Positions 25,170 through 33,133 of a stretch of 64,000 bases of DNA are shown one piece after another. The DNA is from Arthrobacter sp. Bi83 (GTDB lineage Bacteria; Actinomycetota; Actinomycetes; Actinomycetales; Micrococcaceae): NCBI RefSeq assembly GCF_918698095.1, contig NZ_CAKKLY010000003.1, positions 87,193-151,192 of the forward strand, read 5' to 3'. Under the pieces are notes generated by a model, which saw only the letters and a list, made by a program, of their open reading frames with translations, was not told where the DNA came from and searched no databases. Numbering within the stretch: position 1 is the first letter of the stretch; each line of letters starts with the position of its first letter. The translations under genes and the position numbers were made by a program.

Positions 25170-26140
25170 GCGTCATGTCCTTTGAACGCGGTAACCGGCC
25201 GGTTCGGGCCGGCCGGGAGGTAGGGGTGGAGTTCGGCAGCAGAAGCGTGGAGTGCTCCGCGTGCGGGCCGTTCGTGATGGGGGCCGGCGGGCACGATGCG
25301 CACATCGCGGACCGTCTCCCGCAGCAGGTCCAGTGCGGAGCGGCCGCCGTAGCCCGTGCCGATTCTGGTGTCGGTGACCAGCGTGCCGACGGCCGAAAGC
25401 GGCGCTATTCCGGCCAGCCCGACGAGTCCGTACTTTGTGGCATCCGCGAGCACGACCAGCTCGCCCGACGCTGCAATCATGGCGGCGTTCACCTCGGCTT
25501 CGAGGAGGTTGGGCGACGTGATTCCGGCATGCGGGTCGATGCCGTGCACTCCCATGAAGCAAAGGTCTGCGTGAAGGTTTTTCATGGCGTGCATGGTGAC
25601 CGGGCCGACGAGTGCTTCGGAGGGCGTCCGCTGGCCGCCAAGCACCAGGGTGCGGATGCCGCCGGGTTCACCGCCTGGGTGTTCCCGGTCTGACTGTCCC
25701 TGCCCTGACTGTCCCTGGCCTGACTGGGGCGACGGGGCCGGACCCGCCAGGGCATTGGCCACCATGATGGAATTCGTGGCAACCGTCAGACCGAGGCCGC
25801 GGGGGAGGAGCCGGGCGAACTCATACGTTGTGGTGCCGCCGGAGATGAGGAGCGTCATGTCCGGCCGCAGCAGGTTCAGCGCTTCGGCTGCGATGGCCCG
25901 TTTCGCCTCGGTTTCCTGGGCCAACTTGCTGACAAACTCCGGTTCGACGGCGCCAAAGGTTCCGGTCTTCGTGGCACCGCCGTGAACCCGCAGCAGCAGG
26001 CCTTCGGCGTCCAGGGCGTCGATGTCCCGCCGGATTGTCATTTCCGAGACGCTGAGCAGACCGGCGAGTGAGGTGACGCGGACGGTGCCTTGGGCTTCGA
26101 GTTCCTGGAGGATCCGGTGCTGGCGCTGGGTTGCAAGCAA
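25166..26140 (-). CDS. DeoR/GlpR-family transcriptional regulator of galactose genes
   Basis: A 324-aa repressor. The N-terminal helix-turn-helix 'VTSLAGLLSVSEMTIRRDI' with 'LLLRVHGGAT' is the DeoR signature. The C-terminal DeoRC sugar-phosphate sensor shows 'LISGGTTTYEFARLL', 'VATNSIMVANAL' and 'LADATKYG'. TTG 26140 is chosen because AAGGAGG (26147-26153) lies 6 nt upstream; upstream codons look non-coding. A Gln/Gly/Ser repeat (SGQGQSGQGQSDRE) interrupts the sensor domain. Being first in an operon with galT and galK, and divergent from an epimerase gene, it likely represses both and is relieved by a galactose metabolite. Confidence 0.92.
   Translation of the reverse strand: MLATQRQHRILQELEAQGTVRVTSLAGLLSVSEMTIRRDIDALDAEGLLLRVHGGATKTGTFGAVEPEFVSKLAQETEAKRAIAAEALNLLRPDMTLLISGGTTTYEFARLLPRGLGLTVATNSIMVANALAGPAPSPQSGQGQSGQGQSDREHPGGEPGGIRTLVLGGQRTPSEALVGPVTMHAMKNLHADLCFMGVHGIDPHAGITSPNLLEAEVNAAMIAASGELVVLADATKYGLVGLAGIAPLSAVGTLVTDTRIGTGYGGRSALDLLRETVRDVRIVPAGPHHERPARGALHASAAELHPYLPAGPNRPVTAFKGHDA
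25690..25730. repeat. Short in-frame tandem repeat in the deoR-type gene
   Basis: CTGACTGTCCCTGcC-type units occur about three times at a 15-bp spacing, encoding SGQGQ repeats. They lie in a loop of the sensor domain and keep the frame. Confidence 0.6.
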
Positions 26141-26221
26141 AGGGTCCCTCCTTTCCGGCCTCTTCGGCGCCTGTGGTCCGGAGCGCCGCTCACCAGTGCT
26201 CCGTCTGCCCCGTATGCGGCA

Positions 26222-26290
26222 TATCACCATTGTGGCATAAAACGATCAAAAACAAATACTTTCTAACAAAAGATAACAATCGGATCGGCT
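26222..26290. promoter_or_regulatory. Probable DeoR-type operator between the gal operon and the epimerase gene
   Basis: An A+T-rich island in a very G+C-rich context. TAACAA occurs at 26264 and 26274, one helical turn apart, with a related AAACAA at 26250. DeoR-family proteins often bind such direct repeats. The island separates the divergent genes, so one operator could serve both. Confidence 0.5.
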
Positions 26291-26326
26291 GACGACGGAA
26301 GGCCCGCACGTTGTACGGTAAGTTTC

Positions 26327-27280
26327 ATGACTTCCGGCGCCCTTCCTGAACCCCGTGATGACCAGCACGAACGCAGGCGTTATGCCTCCGGCCGGCAGTA
26401 CGAGCTGAGGCGCGGCGACGCGCTCGCAGTGGTGACCGAGCTGGCCGCGGGTCTGCGCTGGTACAGCCGCGGCGGCGTCCAGCTCACCGAGTCGTATGGC
26501 GACGCCGATATCCCGCCGGGAGCAACGGGCATAACCCTGGCGCCCTGGGCAAACCGGGTGGAGGGCGGGACGTGGCACCTCAACGGCAAGAAGCAGCAGC
26601 TGGACATCACCGAGGTGTCGCGGAATAACGCCAGCCACGGACTCCTGCGCAACGCGTCGTACGCCCTCGTCTCCGAGTCGGAGTTTTCGGTGACCCTCGA
26701 AGCCCCCGTCTTCCCCCAGCATGGCTACCCGTTCCTGGTGCGGCACCGTGTGGAGTACTCCCTGGCCGAGGACCTGGGGCTGGTGGTGCGCCAAACCCTG
26801 ATCAATGATTCGGAGGGTGACGCGCCGTTCGTCCTGGGGGCGCATCCGTACCTTCGGCTGGGCGACGTCCCCAGCGAGGACCTCACCCTGACCGTTCACG
26901 CAGATACGCGACTTGTGGCGGACAACAGGCTCATTCCCCGCAGTTCTGAACCTGTCAGCGAAGACACCGATCTGCGCCCGGGCCGGAAAGTGGGGGACCT
27001 CGACATCGACGTCGCCCTCACTGACCTGGAGTTCGACGGCGGGATTGCCCGTCACACGCTGTCGGCGGCAGACGGCCGCACCGTGAGCCTGTGGCAGGAC
27101 GCCACGTGCCCGTTCGTGCATGTGTTTGTGACCCGCGAATTTCCCGGCCGGCCCAAGGCGGTGGCCATAGAACCGATGACCGGGCCGGCGAACGCCTTCA
27201 ACTCCGGCCACGGCCTCGGGTGGCTGGCCCCCGATGAGTCTTTCACCATGACGTGGGGCATCAGCGGGAGCACCACCTGA
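26327..27280 (+). CDS. galM: Aldose 1-epimerase (mutarotase) family
   Basis: A 317-aa galactose mutarotase-like enzyme, interconverting alpha and beta anomers so that GalK receives its substrate. 'GITLAPWANRVEGGTWHLNGK' is the conserved entry region; the catalytic His/Glu pair is plausibly in 'NASHGLLRNA' (first His), 'LGAHPYLRLG' (second His) and 'VAIEPMTGPANAFN' (Glu). TACGGT lies 7 nt before ATG 26327 with no ribosome site, so the transcript is probably leaderless. It is divergent from deoR-galTK and shares the A+T-rich operator region. Some members act on hexose-6-phosphates, which is not excluded. Confidence 0.9.
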   Translation: MTSGALPEPRDDQHERRRYASGRQYELRRGDALAVVTELAAGLRWYSRGGVQLTESYGDADIPPGATGITLAPWANRVEGGTWHLNGKKQQLDITEVSRNNASHGLLRNASYALVSESEFSVTLEAPVFPQHGYPFLVRHRVEYSLAEDLGLVVRQTLINDSEGDAPFVLGAHPYLRLGDVPSEDLTLTVHADTRLVADNRLIPRSSEPVSEDTDLRPGRKVGDLDIDVALTDLEFDGGIARHTLSAADGRTVSLWQDATCPFVHVFVTREFPGRPKAVAIEPMTGPANAFNSGHGLGWLAPDESFTMTWGISGSTT

Positions 27281-27334
27281 CTCTGTGCTTCGCTCCCGTT
27301 TCCCATAGCCGCGCAGCTAGGGAATTATGGGGCT

Positions 27335-28657
27335 ATGACGCCAGCTAAGGACGCCACGCCCGAAGAACCTGTCAAGACAACCATCCTTCCGCCCCCGCGC
27401 CCACGGACGGAGCATGACCTCGAGCACGACATTCCTTACGGCGTGCGCATCGCGGCGGCGTGGGCATGGCGGCTGGGGCTGATCCTGCTGGTCATCGGCG
27501 GGCTCGTATGGCTGCTCAGCAAGGTCAGCTTCCTCATCATCCCGGTCATGGTGGCGGCGCTGCTGGCCGGCCTGCTCAGCCCCGTGGTGGGGTGGCTGCG
27601 CTCGCAGCGCCTTCCGAACGGAGCTGCCGTCGCCCTCACGGTCCTGGCGTTCGTCGGACTGATCGTCGGGGCGCTGGCACTGGTGGGGCGCCAGCTGGCT
27701 TTGGGCTTCCAGGAGCTGTGGAGCGAGGCACTGACGGGTGTCCAGCAGGTCCAGGACTGGCTGGCGGTGGGACCGCTGCACCTGACGGCCGCGCAGATTG
27801 ACCAATACATTCAGGAAGCAACGGCTGCGCTGCAGAACAACAGCAGCAGCATACTCAGCGGTGCGCTTTCCTTCGGGAGCACTGCAGGACACTTTGCCGC
27901 CGGGATGGTGCTGGCGCTGTTCATCCTCATCTTCTTCCTCCTGGAGGGGGAGCGGATCTGGGGCTTCATGGTCCGGCTTCTCCCGCGGCGGGCACGCATT
28001 CCCGCCGATGGTGCCGGGCGGCGCGGCTGGACGTCGATGGTCAGCTACGCCCGGATCCAGATGTTTGTGGCCTTTGTGGACGCGGTGGGCATCGGAGTGG
28101 GTGCGGCCATCATCGGCGTCCCGCTGGCACTCCCGCTCGGCGTGCTCGTGTTCATCGGCTCCTTCATTCCGGTGGTCGGTGCCCTGGTGACGGGTGCCAT
28201 CGCGGTGCTGCTGGCCCTTGTGGCCAACGGCCCCGTAAACGCGCTGGTCATGCTGGGCATCGTGTTGCTGGTGCAGCAGCTGGAAAGCCACATCCTGCAG
28301 CCGCTCGTCATGGGCAAGGCCGTGGCCCTGCACCCGGTGGCAGTGATCCTGTCTGTCGCCGCCGGTTCCTACCTCGCAGGCATCCCCGGAGCCCTCTTCT
28401 CCGTGCCGATCCTTGCCGTAGCAAACTCGGCGATTCGGTATATTGCCGGCAGAACGTGGGAACATGATCAAGTGCTGGCTGCCGCGCGCGGCAGTGTCGC
28501 GGCGGGCTCAGCCGGCGCAGACCAGGACAACACCTTCAAAGACGTCCGTTTGCCGGGTGCGAATCCCGGCCACGGCAAGGACGCCGATCGTGCAACAGGT
28601 GCCCCGGGCGGCAAGGCCGCTCCGGGCTCCGAAGCTGAATTTCCCAAAGGAGAATAG
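27335..28657 (+). CDS. AI-2E family transporter
   Basis: A 440-aa protein of the AI-2E/PerM family (PF01594), named after E. coli TqsA but including proton-driven exporters of other solutes. After a ~35-residue hydrophilic start come about eight membrane helices. The conserved 'LPLGVLVFIGSFIPVVGAL' and 'QQLESHILQPLVMGKAVAL' blocks and the long central soluble loop (LWSEALTGVQQVQDW...) are visible. The last ~65 residues are hydrophilic. AATTAT lies 6 nt before ATG 27335 (TTCCCA -35, 17-bp spacer), indicating a leaderless start. ilvA begins 3 bp downstream, so co-transcription is likely; export of an amino acid is only a guess. Confidence 0.87.
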   Translation: MTPAKDATPEEPVKTTILPPPRPRTEHDLEHDIPYGVRIAAAWAWRLGLILLVIGGLVWLLSKVSFLIIPVMVAALLAGLLSPVVGWLRSQRLPNGAAVALTVLAFVGLIVGALALVGRQLALGFQELWSEALTGVQQVQDWLAVGPLHLTAAQIDQYIQEATAALQNNSSSILSGALSFGSTAGHFAAGMVLALFILIFFLLEGERIWGFMVRLLPRRARIPADGAGRRGWTSMVSYARIQMFVAFVDAVGIGVGAAIIGVPLALPLGVLVFIGSFIPVVGALVTGAIAVLLALVANGPVNALVMLGIVLLVQQLESHILQPLVMGKAVALHPVAVILSVAAGSYLAGIPGALFSVPILAVANSAIRYIAGRTWEHDQVLAAARGSVAAGSAGADQDNTFKDVRLPGANPGHGKDADRATGAPGGKAAPGSEAEFPKGE

Positions 28658-28660
28658 TTC

Positions 28661-29899
28661 GTGAATACCCCTGAAAGCCTTCCCGTCACGCTGGACGATG
28701 TCCTTGAGGCGCAGAAGTTGCTTGACGGGATTATTACCCGGACGCCCGTGGAGTCCTCCCGGGCGCTGGGCAGCATGGTCGGCGGCCAGGTCTTCTTCAA
28801 GTGTGAAAACCTCCAGCGTGCCGGTTCCTTCAAGGTGCGCGGCGCCTACGTCAGGATGGCCCGCCTCTCTGAGTCGGACAAAAAGCGAGGAGTTGTGGCG
28901 GCCTCAGCCGGCAACCACGCGCAGGGTGTGGCAGTGGCTGCCAAGAGCCTGGGTATCAAGGCACGGATCTACATGCCGCTCGGCGTGGCCCTTCCTAAGC
29001 TGGCCGCCACGCGCAGCCACGGCGCCGAGGTGATACTGCACGGGCATAACGTGGACGAGGCACTCGCCGAGGCGCAGCGCTACGCCGACGATACCGGCGC
29101 GGTCTTTGTCCACCCCTTCGACAACGTTGACGTGGTGGCCGGCCAGGGTACCGTGGGCCTGGAAATCCTCGAACAGATACCCGACGTCGACACCATCCTC
29201 ATGGGCGTCGGTGGCGGCGGCCTGCTGGCCGGCGTGGCCGTGGCCGTCAAGGCCAGAGCCAAGGAACTTGGCCGGGAAATCCGTATCATCGGCGTGCAGG
29301 CCGAAAATGCGGCCGCCTACCCGCCGTCGCTGGCGGCCGATGCCCTGGTGCCCTTGAAAAAGGTTTCGACCATGGCCGACGGCATCGCCGTGGGCCGACC
29401 CGGGCAGCTGCCCTTCAGCATCATCCGTGAACTCGTGGATGACGTGGTCACGGTCAGCGAGGACTCCCTGGCAAGGGCGCTGATCTTCCTCCTGGAACGG
29501 GCCAAGATGGTGGTGGAGCCGGCCGGGGCAGTGGGCGTGGCGGCCCTTATGGACGGCAAGATCGAAAACCCCGGCACAACGGCAGTCATACTGTCCGGCG
29601 GCAACATCGACCCGATGCTGATGCTCAAGGTCATTCAGCGCGGTCTTTCCGCCGCCGGCCGCTACATGACCGTGCGCATGATGCTCGACGACCGCCCGGG
29701 TTCGCTGGCCACTATCGCGCGGATCATTGCGGAGAACGATGCCAACGTGACGGGTCTTGACCACACCCGGGTGGGCGGATCCATCAGCATGGGGGACGTT
29801 TCCATCACGGTGAACCTCGAGACCAAGGGCCACGAGCACGGTGAACAGGTCCTCGGTGCGCTGCGCGCCGAGGGTTTCCAGCCGATCGTGGTGCACTAG
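28661..29899 (+). CDS. ilvA: Threonine ammonia-lyase (with C-terminal ACT domain)
   Basis: A PLP enzyme of 412 aa deaminating L-threonine to 2-oxobutyrate, the entry to isoleucine synthesis. The PLP lysine is in 'AGSFKVRGAY', preceded by 'FKCENLQ'. The phosphate-binding glycine loop is 'GVGGGGLLAGVAVAV', and 'VVAASAGNHAQGVA' is the Ser/Asn substrate loop. Residues ~330-412 form one ACT domain ('MLDDRPGSLATIARIIAEN'). This is the medium, single-ACT type seen in Actinobacteria, not the two-ACT biosynthetic form. GTG 28661 follows AAGGAGA, which overlaps the preceding stop. The rhomboid gene follows 8 bp later. Confidence 0.94.
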   Translation: MNTPESLPVTLDDVLEAQKLLDGIITRTPVESSRALGSMVGGQVFFKCENLQRAGSFKVRGAYVRMARLSESDKKRGVVAASAGNHAQGVAVAAKSLGIKARIYMPLGVALPKLAATRSHGAEVILHGHNVDEALAEAQRYADDTGAVFVHPFDNVDVVAGQGTVGLEILEQIPDVDTILMGVGGGGLLAGVAVAVKARAKELGREIRIIGVQAENAAAYPPSLAADALVPLKKVSTMADGIAVGRPGQLPFSIIRELVDDVVTVSEDSLARALIFLLERAKMVVEPAGAVGVAALMDGKIENPGTTAVILSGGNIDPMLMLKVIQRGLSAAGRYMTVRMMLDDRPGSLATIARIIAENDANVTGLDHTRVGGSISMGDVSITVNLETKGHEHGEQVLGALRAEGFQPIVVH

Positions 29900-29907
29900 G
29901 AGCAGGC

Positions 29908-30519
29908 ATGCTGGACACCCCTGGCGACTCTCCGGCCACGAGGGACACGCCGGCGTCGCGCGCCAAGGGCGGGCTGCTGGTGGTGGGGTCATTCGTGGCG
30001 CTCCTCTTTGCCATCGAGCTGGTGAACATGCTCACGCTCCACGCCCTGAACGGCATCTTCGGACTCCGGCCGCGCAGCGCGGACGGAATCCTGGACATCT
30101 TCACCTTCCCTCTGCTCCACGCCAACCTGAACCACGTCCTGTCCAATGCGCTGCCCCTGATCATCTTTGGCTTCCTGGTCTTCATGTCCGGGTTGCGGAT
30201 CTTCCTTACGGCCGTGGCCTGCAGCTGGCTGGGCTCCGGCGCGGCAGTCTGGCTGATCGGCGGCGGCGGGATCACCGTGGGGGCGTCCGGCCTGGTCTTC
30301 GGGCTGTTCGCCTTCCTCCTGGTCCGGGGCTTTTTCAACCGCAACTGGTGGCAGATTCTGCTGTCTGTGGTGCTCTTCATGGCTTACGGCAGCATCCTCT
30401 TCGGGCTCATTCCAAGCGTGGCGGGCTACGTCTCGTGGCAAGCACACCTCGGCGGCGCCGCCGGCGGCGTCCTGGCGGCGGTCGTGCTACGGGCAAGAAG
30501 CGCGGCCCGCAGCGGCTAA
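29908..30519 (+). CDS. Rhomboid family intramembrane serine protease
   Basis: A 203-aa polytopic protein with about six membrane helices. The catalytic Ser is in 'ITVGASGLVFGLFAF' (GxSG) and the His in 'WQAHLGGAAGGVLAAV' on a later helix; 'LLHANLNHVLSNALPLIIFG' supplies the conserved His/Asn loop. This is a complete rhomboid dyad, so activity is likely; substrates are unknown. AGGAG lies just before ATG 29908 and overlaps the end of ilvA. A very strong terminator follows. Confidence 0.9.
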   Translation: MLDTPGDSPATRDTPASRAKGGLLVVGSFVALLFAIELVNMLTLHALNGIFGLRPRSADGILDIFTFPLLHANLNHVLSNALPLIIFGFLVFMSGLRIFLTAVACSWLGSGAAVWLIGGGGITVGASGLVFGLFAFLLVRGFFNRNWWQILLSVVLFMAYGSILFGLIPSVAGYVSWQAHLGGAAGGVLAAVVLRARSAARSG

Positions 30520-30530
30520 GGCGAGTTAAA

Positions 30531-30575
30531 GCACGACGCCGGCCCTCCCGCAATGGGGGAGGGCCGGCGTCGTGC
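30531..30575. terminator. Perfect 19-bp hairpin between rhomboid gene and greA
   Basis: 30531-30549 pairs perfectly with 30557-30575 (arm starts GCACGACGCCGG), loop 7 nt. It lies between convergent genes. Confidence 0.8.
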
Positions 30576-30581
30576 GTTGAC

Positions 30582-30603
30582 GGTCGTGCGTTTTAGCACG
30601 ACC
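30582..30603. terminator. Second small hairpin, GGTCGTGC/GCACGACC
   Basis: A perfect 8-bp stem with loop GTTTTA, 6 bp beyond the larger hairpin and sharing its GCACGAC end. It is probably the greA-side terminator of the pair. Confidence 0.55.
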
Positions 30604-30626
30604 AGCCGAAGCGAAGGGCGCGCCGC

Positions 30627-31121
30627 TTAGCCTGCGTAGGGCTTGGCGGACAGGATCTCCACGGGGATTTCCTTGCCGTTGGGGGCAGTGTAGCTGAGCT
30701 TGTCGCCCTCTTTGTGGCCCATGATGGCCGCGCCGAGCGGGGACTTCTCGCTGAAGACATCCAGATCGGAGTCGCCGGCGATTTCACGCGAACCAAGCAG
30801 GAACTTCTCCTCGTCCCCGGCGATCCGGGCAACGACGAGCATGCCGGGCTCGACGATTCCGTCATCTGCCGGGGCTTCGCCGACGTGGGCGTCGCGGAGC
30901 AGCGCGGTGAGCTGGCGGATGCGGGCCTCAATCTTGCCCTGCTCTTCCTTGGCTGCGTGGTAGCCGCCGTTTTCCTTGAGGTCTCCCTCTTGGCGCGCAG
31001 CTTCAATTTTCTGGACGATATCCGCCCGGCCGGCGCTGGAAAGGTGGTCCAGCTCTGCCTTCAGGCGGTCAAAAGCTTCCTGGGTAAGCCAAGCTGCAGG
31101 CGCGCTGTTGGTGGTAGACAC
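30627..31121 (-). CDS. greA: Transcription elongation factor GreA
   Basis: Rescues backtracked RNA polymerase by stimulating transcript cleavage. The 164 aa comprise the N-terminal coiled coil with tip acidic residues ('QEGDLKENGGYHAAKEEQG') and the C-terminal FKBP-like domain ending 'EIPVEILSAKPYAG'. 'GREI...GDSDLDVFSEKSPLGAAIMG' is the usual second half. It starts at GTG 31121 behind GAGGAGA. Order greA-DUF4307-mca-small membrane protein-DUF255 matches mycobacteria, where greA is Rv1080c. Confidence 0.96.
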   Translation of the reverse strand: MSTTNSAPAAWLTQEAFDRLKAELDHLSSAGRADIVQKIEAARQEGDLKENGGYHAAKEEQGKIEARIRQLTALLRDAHVGEAPADDGIVEPGMLVVARIAGDEEKFLLGSREIAGDSDLDVFSEKSPLGAAIMGHKEGDKLSYTAPNGKEIPVEILSAKPYAG

Positions 31122-31255
31122 GGACTTCTCCTCTAGTGGTTAAACAAGCAGGTCATACAAGCAAAGACCCCGCCACGGTGGCCACTTGTGGAACTCAGCA
31201 ACCAACTCAGCGGGGTAAAGGTATTGGTCCATTGTAGTCAATCCTGTGGATAAAA
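31122..31255 (-). promoter_or_regulatory. greA promoter and structured 5' leader
   Basis: On the minus strand TACAAT (31231-31236) with TTGGGT 18 bp upstream is a good sigma-70-type promoter. This gives a ~100-nt leader before greA. The leader contains a long-range stem (ACCCCGC ... GCGGGGT, about 31171-31220) enclosing a repeat of GCTGAGTT and smaller hairpins, then CTTTGCTTG. An attenuation-like role is possible; E. coli greA has an attenuated leader. Confidence 0.45.
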
Positions 31256-31285
31256 CCCAACGAGCAAGCGGTGTGGGTCACATAC

Positions 31286-31756
31286 CTACTTGGCGGCGCC
31301 CGGGATCCAGCAGCCGTCCACGACCGCAGAGACGGACTGCGATTCTGTGCGCAGCACTTCGCGCCGGGAGATGGTGCGGCCGCCGTCAGCACCCTGTGCC
31401 TGCTGGGAATCCGGCTGGTCCGGCGGAATATCCACCACTTTCCAGCCCACGACGGCGAACTTGGAATCGAGCGCCTTGACCGCGCACTTCACGGCGGTGC
31501 CGGGCTCCCGGGTGACCTGGAAATCCAGCTCGGCCCGGGTTGCGTCGGTGGTGCTGTAGCCGAGGTCCTTGAACGTGACAGACGACATGGCCGAGGACGT
31601 GGACACCCAGGCCAGGAATCCGATCCCGGCCACCAGGGCTGCAATCACTGCGCCCCGTTTGGCTTTTCCGGACAGCCCGCGCTTTGGACCGCCATAGCGA
31701 TTGGCTAGGCTAATGTCTGCAGGCTGGGGAGTGCCCGACTTGTCCTCGGTAGTCAC
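31286..31756 (-). CDS. DUF4307 domain-containing membrane protein
   Basis: A 156-aa single-pass protein of the DUF4307 family, restricted to Actinobacteria; function unknown. Residues 1-33 are cytoplasmic with the conserved 'LANRYGGPKRGLS' motif. One helix follows (AVIAALVAGIGFLAWVST), then an extracellular beta-rich domain with two Cys (AVKCAVKAL, VDGCWIPG). TAAACT lies 6 nt before GTG 31756, while GGAGGG in the gap could also serve as a ribosome site. It lies between greA and mca, as in mycobacteria (Rv1081c), which supports a conserved but unknown envelope role. Confidence 0.86.
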   Translation of the reverse strand: MTTEDKSGTPQPADISLANRYGGPKRGLSGKAKRGAVIAALVAGIGFLAWVSTSSAMSSVTFKDLGYSTTDATRAELDFQVTREPGTAVKCAVKALDSKFAVVGWKVVDIPPDQPDSQQAQGADGGRTISRREVLRTESQSVSAVVDGCWIPGAAK

Positions 31757-31841
31757 CCCTCCAGTTTAGTGGGGATCCGCCGGTGAAAAATCCGGAGCCA
31801 GCCGCCGCAACCGGCAACAGTAGAAAGAGGGGCAGTCCCAG

Positions 31842-32747
31842 ATGACCGCGTCCACCAGCCAGTCACCTTCGCTTCGCCTGCTGACCGTCCATGCCCACCC
31901 GGATGACGAGTCGAGCAAGGGCGCCGCGACCATGGCCATGTACGCCGCTGCCGGTGTGGACGTCATGGTGGCCACCTGCACCGACGGCTCGCGGGGGGAC
32001 ATCCAGAACCCCGCCGTGGAGGGGGAGCCCCACCCCAAGCGGGACATGGCCGGAGCGCGCAGGCTCGAAATGAGTGAGGCCGCGCGGATCCTGGGCGTCA
32101 GGCAGCGGTGGCTCGGCTTCGTCGATTCAGGGCTGCCGGAGGGCGATCCGCTCCCGCCCCTGCCCGCCGGATCATTTGCACTGCAGCCGCTTGAACGCGC
32201 CGCCGCACCGCTGGTACGTCTTGTCCGGGACTTCAAGCCGCAGGTGATCGTCAGCTACGACGAAAAGGGCGGTTACCCGCACCCGGACCACATCATGGCC
32301 CACCGCGTGGCGGTGGAGGCCTTTGAGGCTGCCGGGGACCCGGCCAGGTACCAGGGAATCGGCGAGCCCTGGGAGCCGAGCAAGCTTTACTACGACCGCG
32401 CCTTCAGTCCCGACCGGTTCCGCGCCCTCCACTTCGCGCTCGAAGAGGCCGGGCTCCAGTCGCCCTATGCCGAGCGCTTGGCTGCCTGGCTTGAGACCGA
32501 CGCCGAAGGGCACACCCCTCCGCAGCCCACCCATGCGACCACCACCCAGGTGGACTGCGGTGACTTCTTCGAAGCGCGCGACGATGCCCTCCGCGCCCAC
32601 CGCACCCAGGTTGATCCGCTGGGCTTCTTTTTCGCTGTCTCTCCCGATATGCAGCGCCGGGCCTGGCCGTGGGAGGACTACACGCTGATCCAATCGCGGG
32701 TGCCTGCCGAGCTCCCGGAGAAGGACCTTTTTGCGGGGCTAAGATAG
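31842..32747 (+). CDS. mca: Mycothiol S-conjugate amidase
   Basis: A zinc hydrolase (LmbE/PIG-L family) of 301 aa that cleaves mycothiol-toxin conjugates, releasing a mercapturic acid for export and glucosaminyl-inositol for recycling. 'HAHPDDESSKGAATMAMY' is the zinc/Asp motif. 'CTDGSRGDIQNP', 'VSYDEKGGYPHPDHIMAH' (third zinc His) and the C-terminal 'AWPWEDYTLIQSRV' distinguish Mca from the related deacetylase MshB. AGAGGGG precedes ATG 31842. Its presence indicates a mycothiol-producing actinobacterium. Confidence 0.93.
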   Translation: MTASTSQSPSLRLLTVHAHPDDESSKGAATMAMYAAAGVDVMVATCTDGSRGDIQNPAVEGEPHPKRDMAGARRLEMSEAARILGVRQRWLGFVDSGLPEGDPLPPLPAGSFALQPLERAAAPLVRLVRDFKPQVIVSYDEKGGYPHPDHIMAHRVAVEAFEAAGDPARYQGIGEPWEPSKLYYDRAFSPDRFRALHFALEEAGLQSPYAERLAAWLETDAEGHTPPQPTHATTTQVDCGDFFEARDDALRAHRTQVDPLGFFFAVSPDMQRRAWPWEDYTLIQSRVPAELPEKDLFAGLR

Positions 32748-32854
32748 AGACAACAGATCATTTCTATGCCGCGTAGAAAATGACGCGGTAGAAAATAACG
32801 CAGCCGAGAACGGCCAGGCGTCCTGCGCCCCAGTCCACCGAGAAGGTTCCAACC
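32748..32854. repeat. 15-bp tandem repeat downstream of mca
   Basis: GTAGAAAATGACGCG (32773-32787) and GTAGAAAATAACGCA (32788-32802) are adjacent near-identical copies. This gap is A+T-rich for the region, and a GAAGG ribosome site for the next gene closes it. Confidence 0.6.
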
Positions 32855-33133
32855 GTGCACCACTTGCTCATCGCCCTGGCATCGTCCCCGGCTCCCTCGC
32901 CTTCATTGCGCCCGGGCCTCTCGCAGGACCAGGTAACCCCCGGCCTGCTGGGGTTCCTGTTGACGGCGTTCATCGTCGTGCTGACGGCGCTGCTGATTGT
33001 GGACATGGTGCGCCGCATCCGGCGCGTGCGCTACCGCGCCCAGGTCGAAGAGGAGCGCATGGCTGCTGCTGAAGCTGCAGACATCGCCCACGACGATGCC
33101 GCTGACGGCAATGCAGGCAGAACAGACGCCTGA
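32855..33133 (+). CDS. Small single-pass membrane protein, unknown function
   Basis: A 92-aa protein starting at GTG 32855. Residues ~1-28 are Pro/Ser-rich; one membrane helix follows (LLGFLLTAFIVVLTALLIVDMV), then a basic juxtamembrane stretch (RRIRRVRYRAQVEEERMAA) that may be a short coiled coil, and an acidic end. I do not recognise a domain. Mycobacteria have a comparably small membrane protein at the same place (Rv1083), so the gene is probably real and conserved by context. Its end overlaps the chosen start of the next gene by 23 bp. Confidence 0.78.
   Translation: MHHLLIALASSPAPSPSLRPGLSQDQVTPGLLGFLLTAFIVVLTALLIVDMVRRIRRVRYRAQVEEERMAAAEAADIAHDDAADGNAGRTDA

Noticed and set aside
30700..30725. 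Further copy of the GAGCTTGTCG repeat inside greA
   Set aside because: Only ten bases match, and they encode the conserved GreA residues DKLSY.
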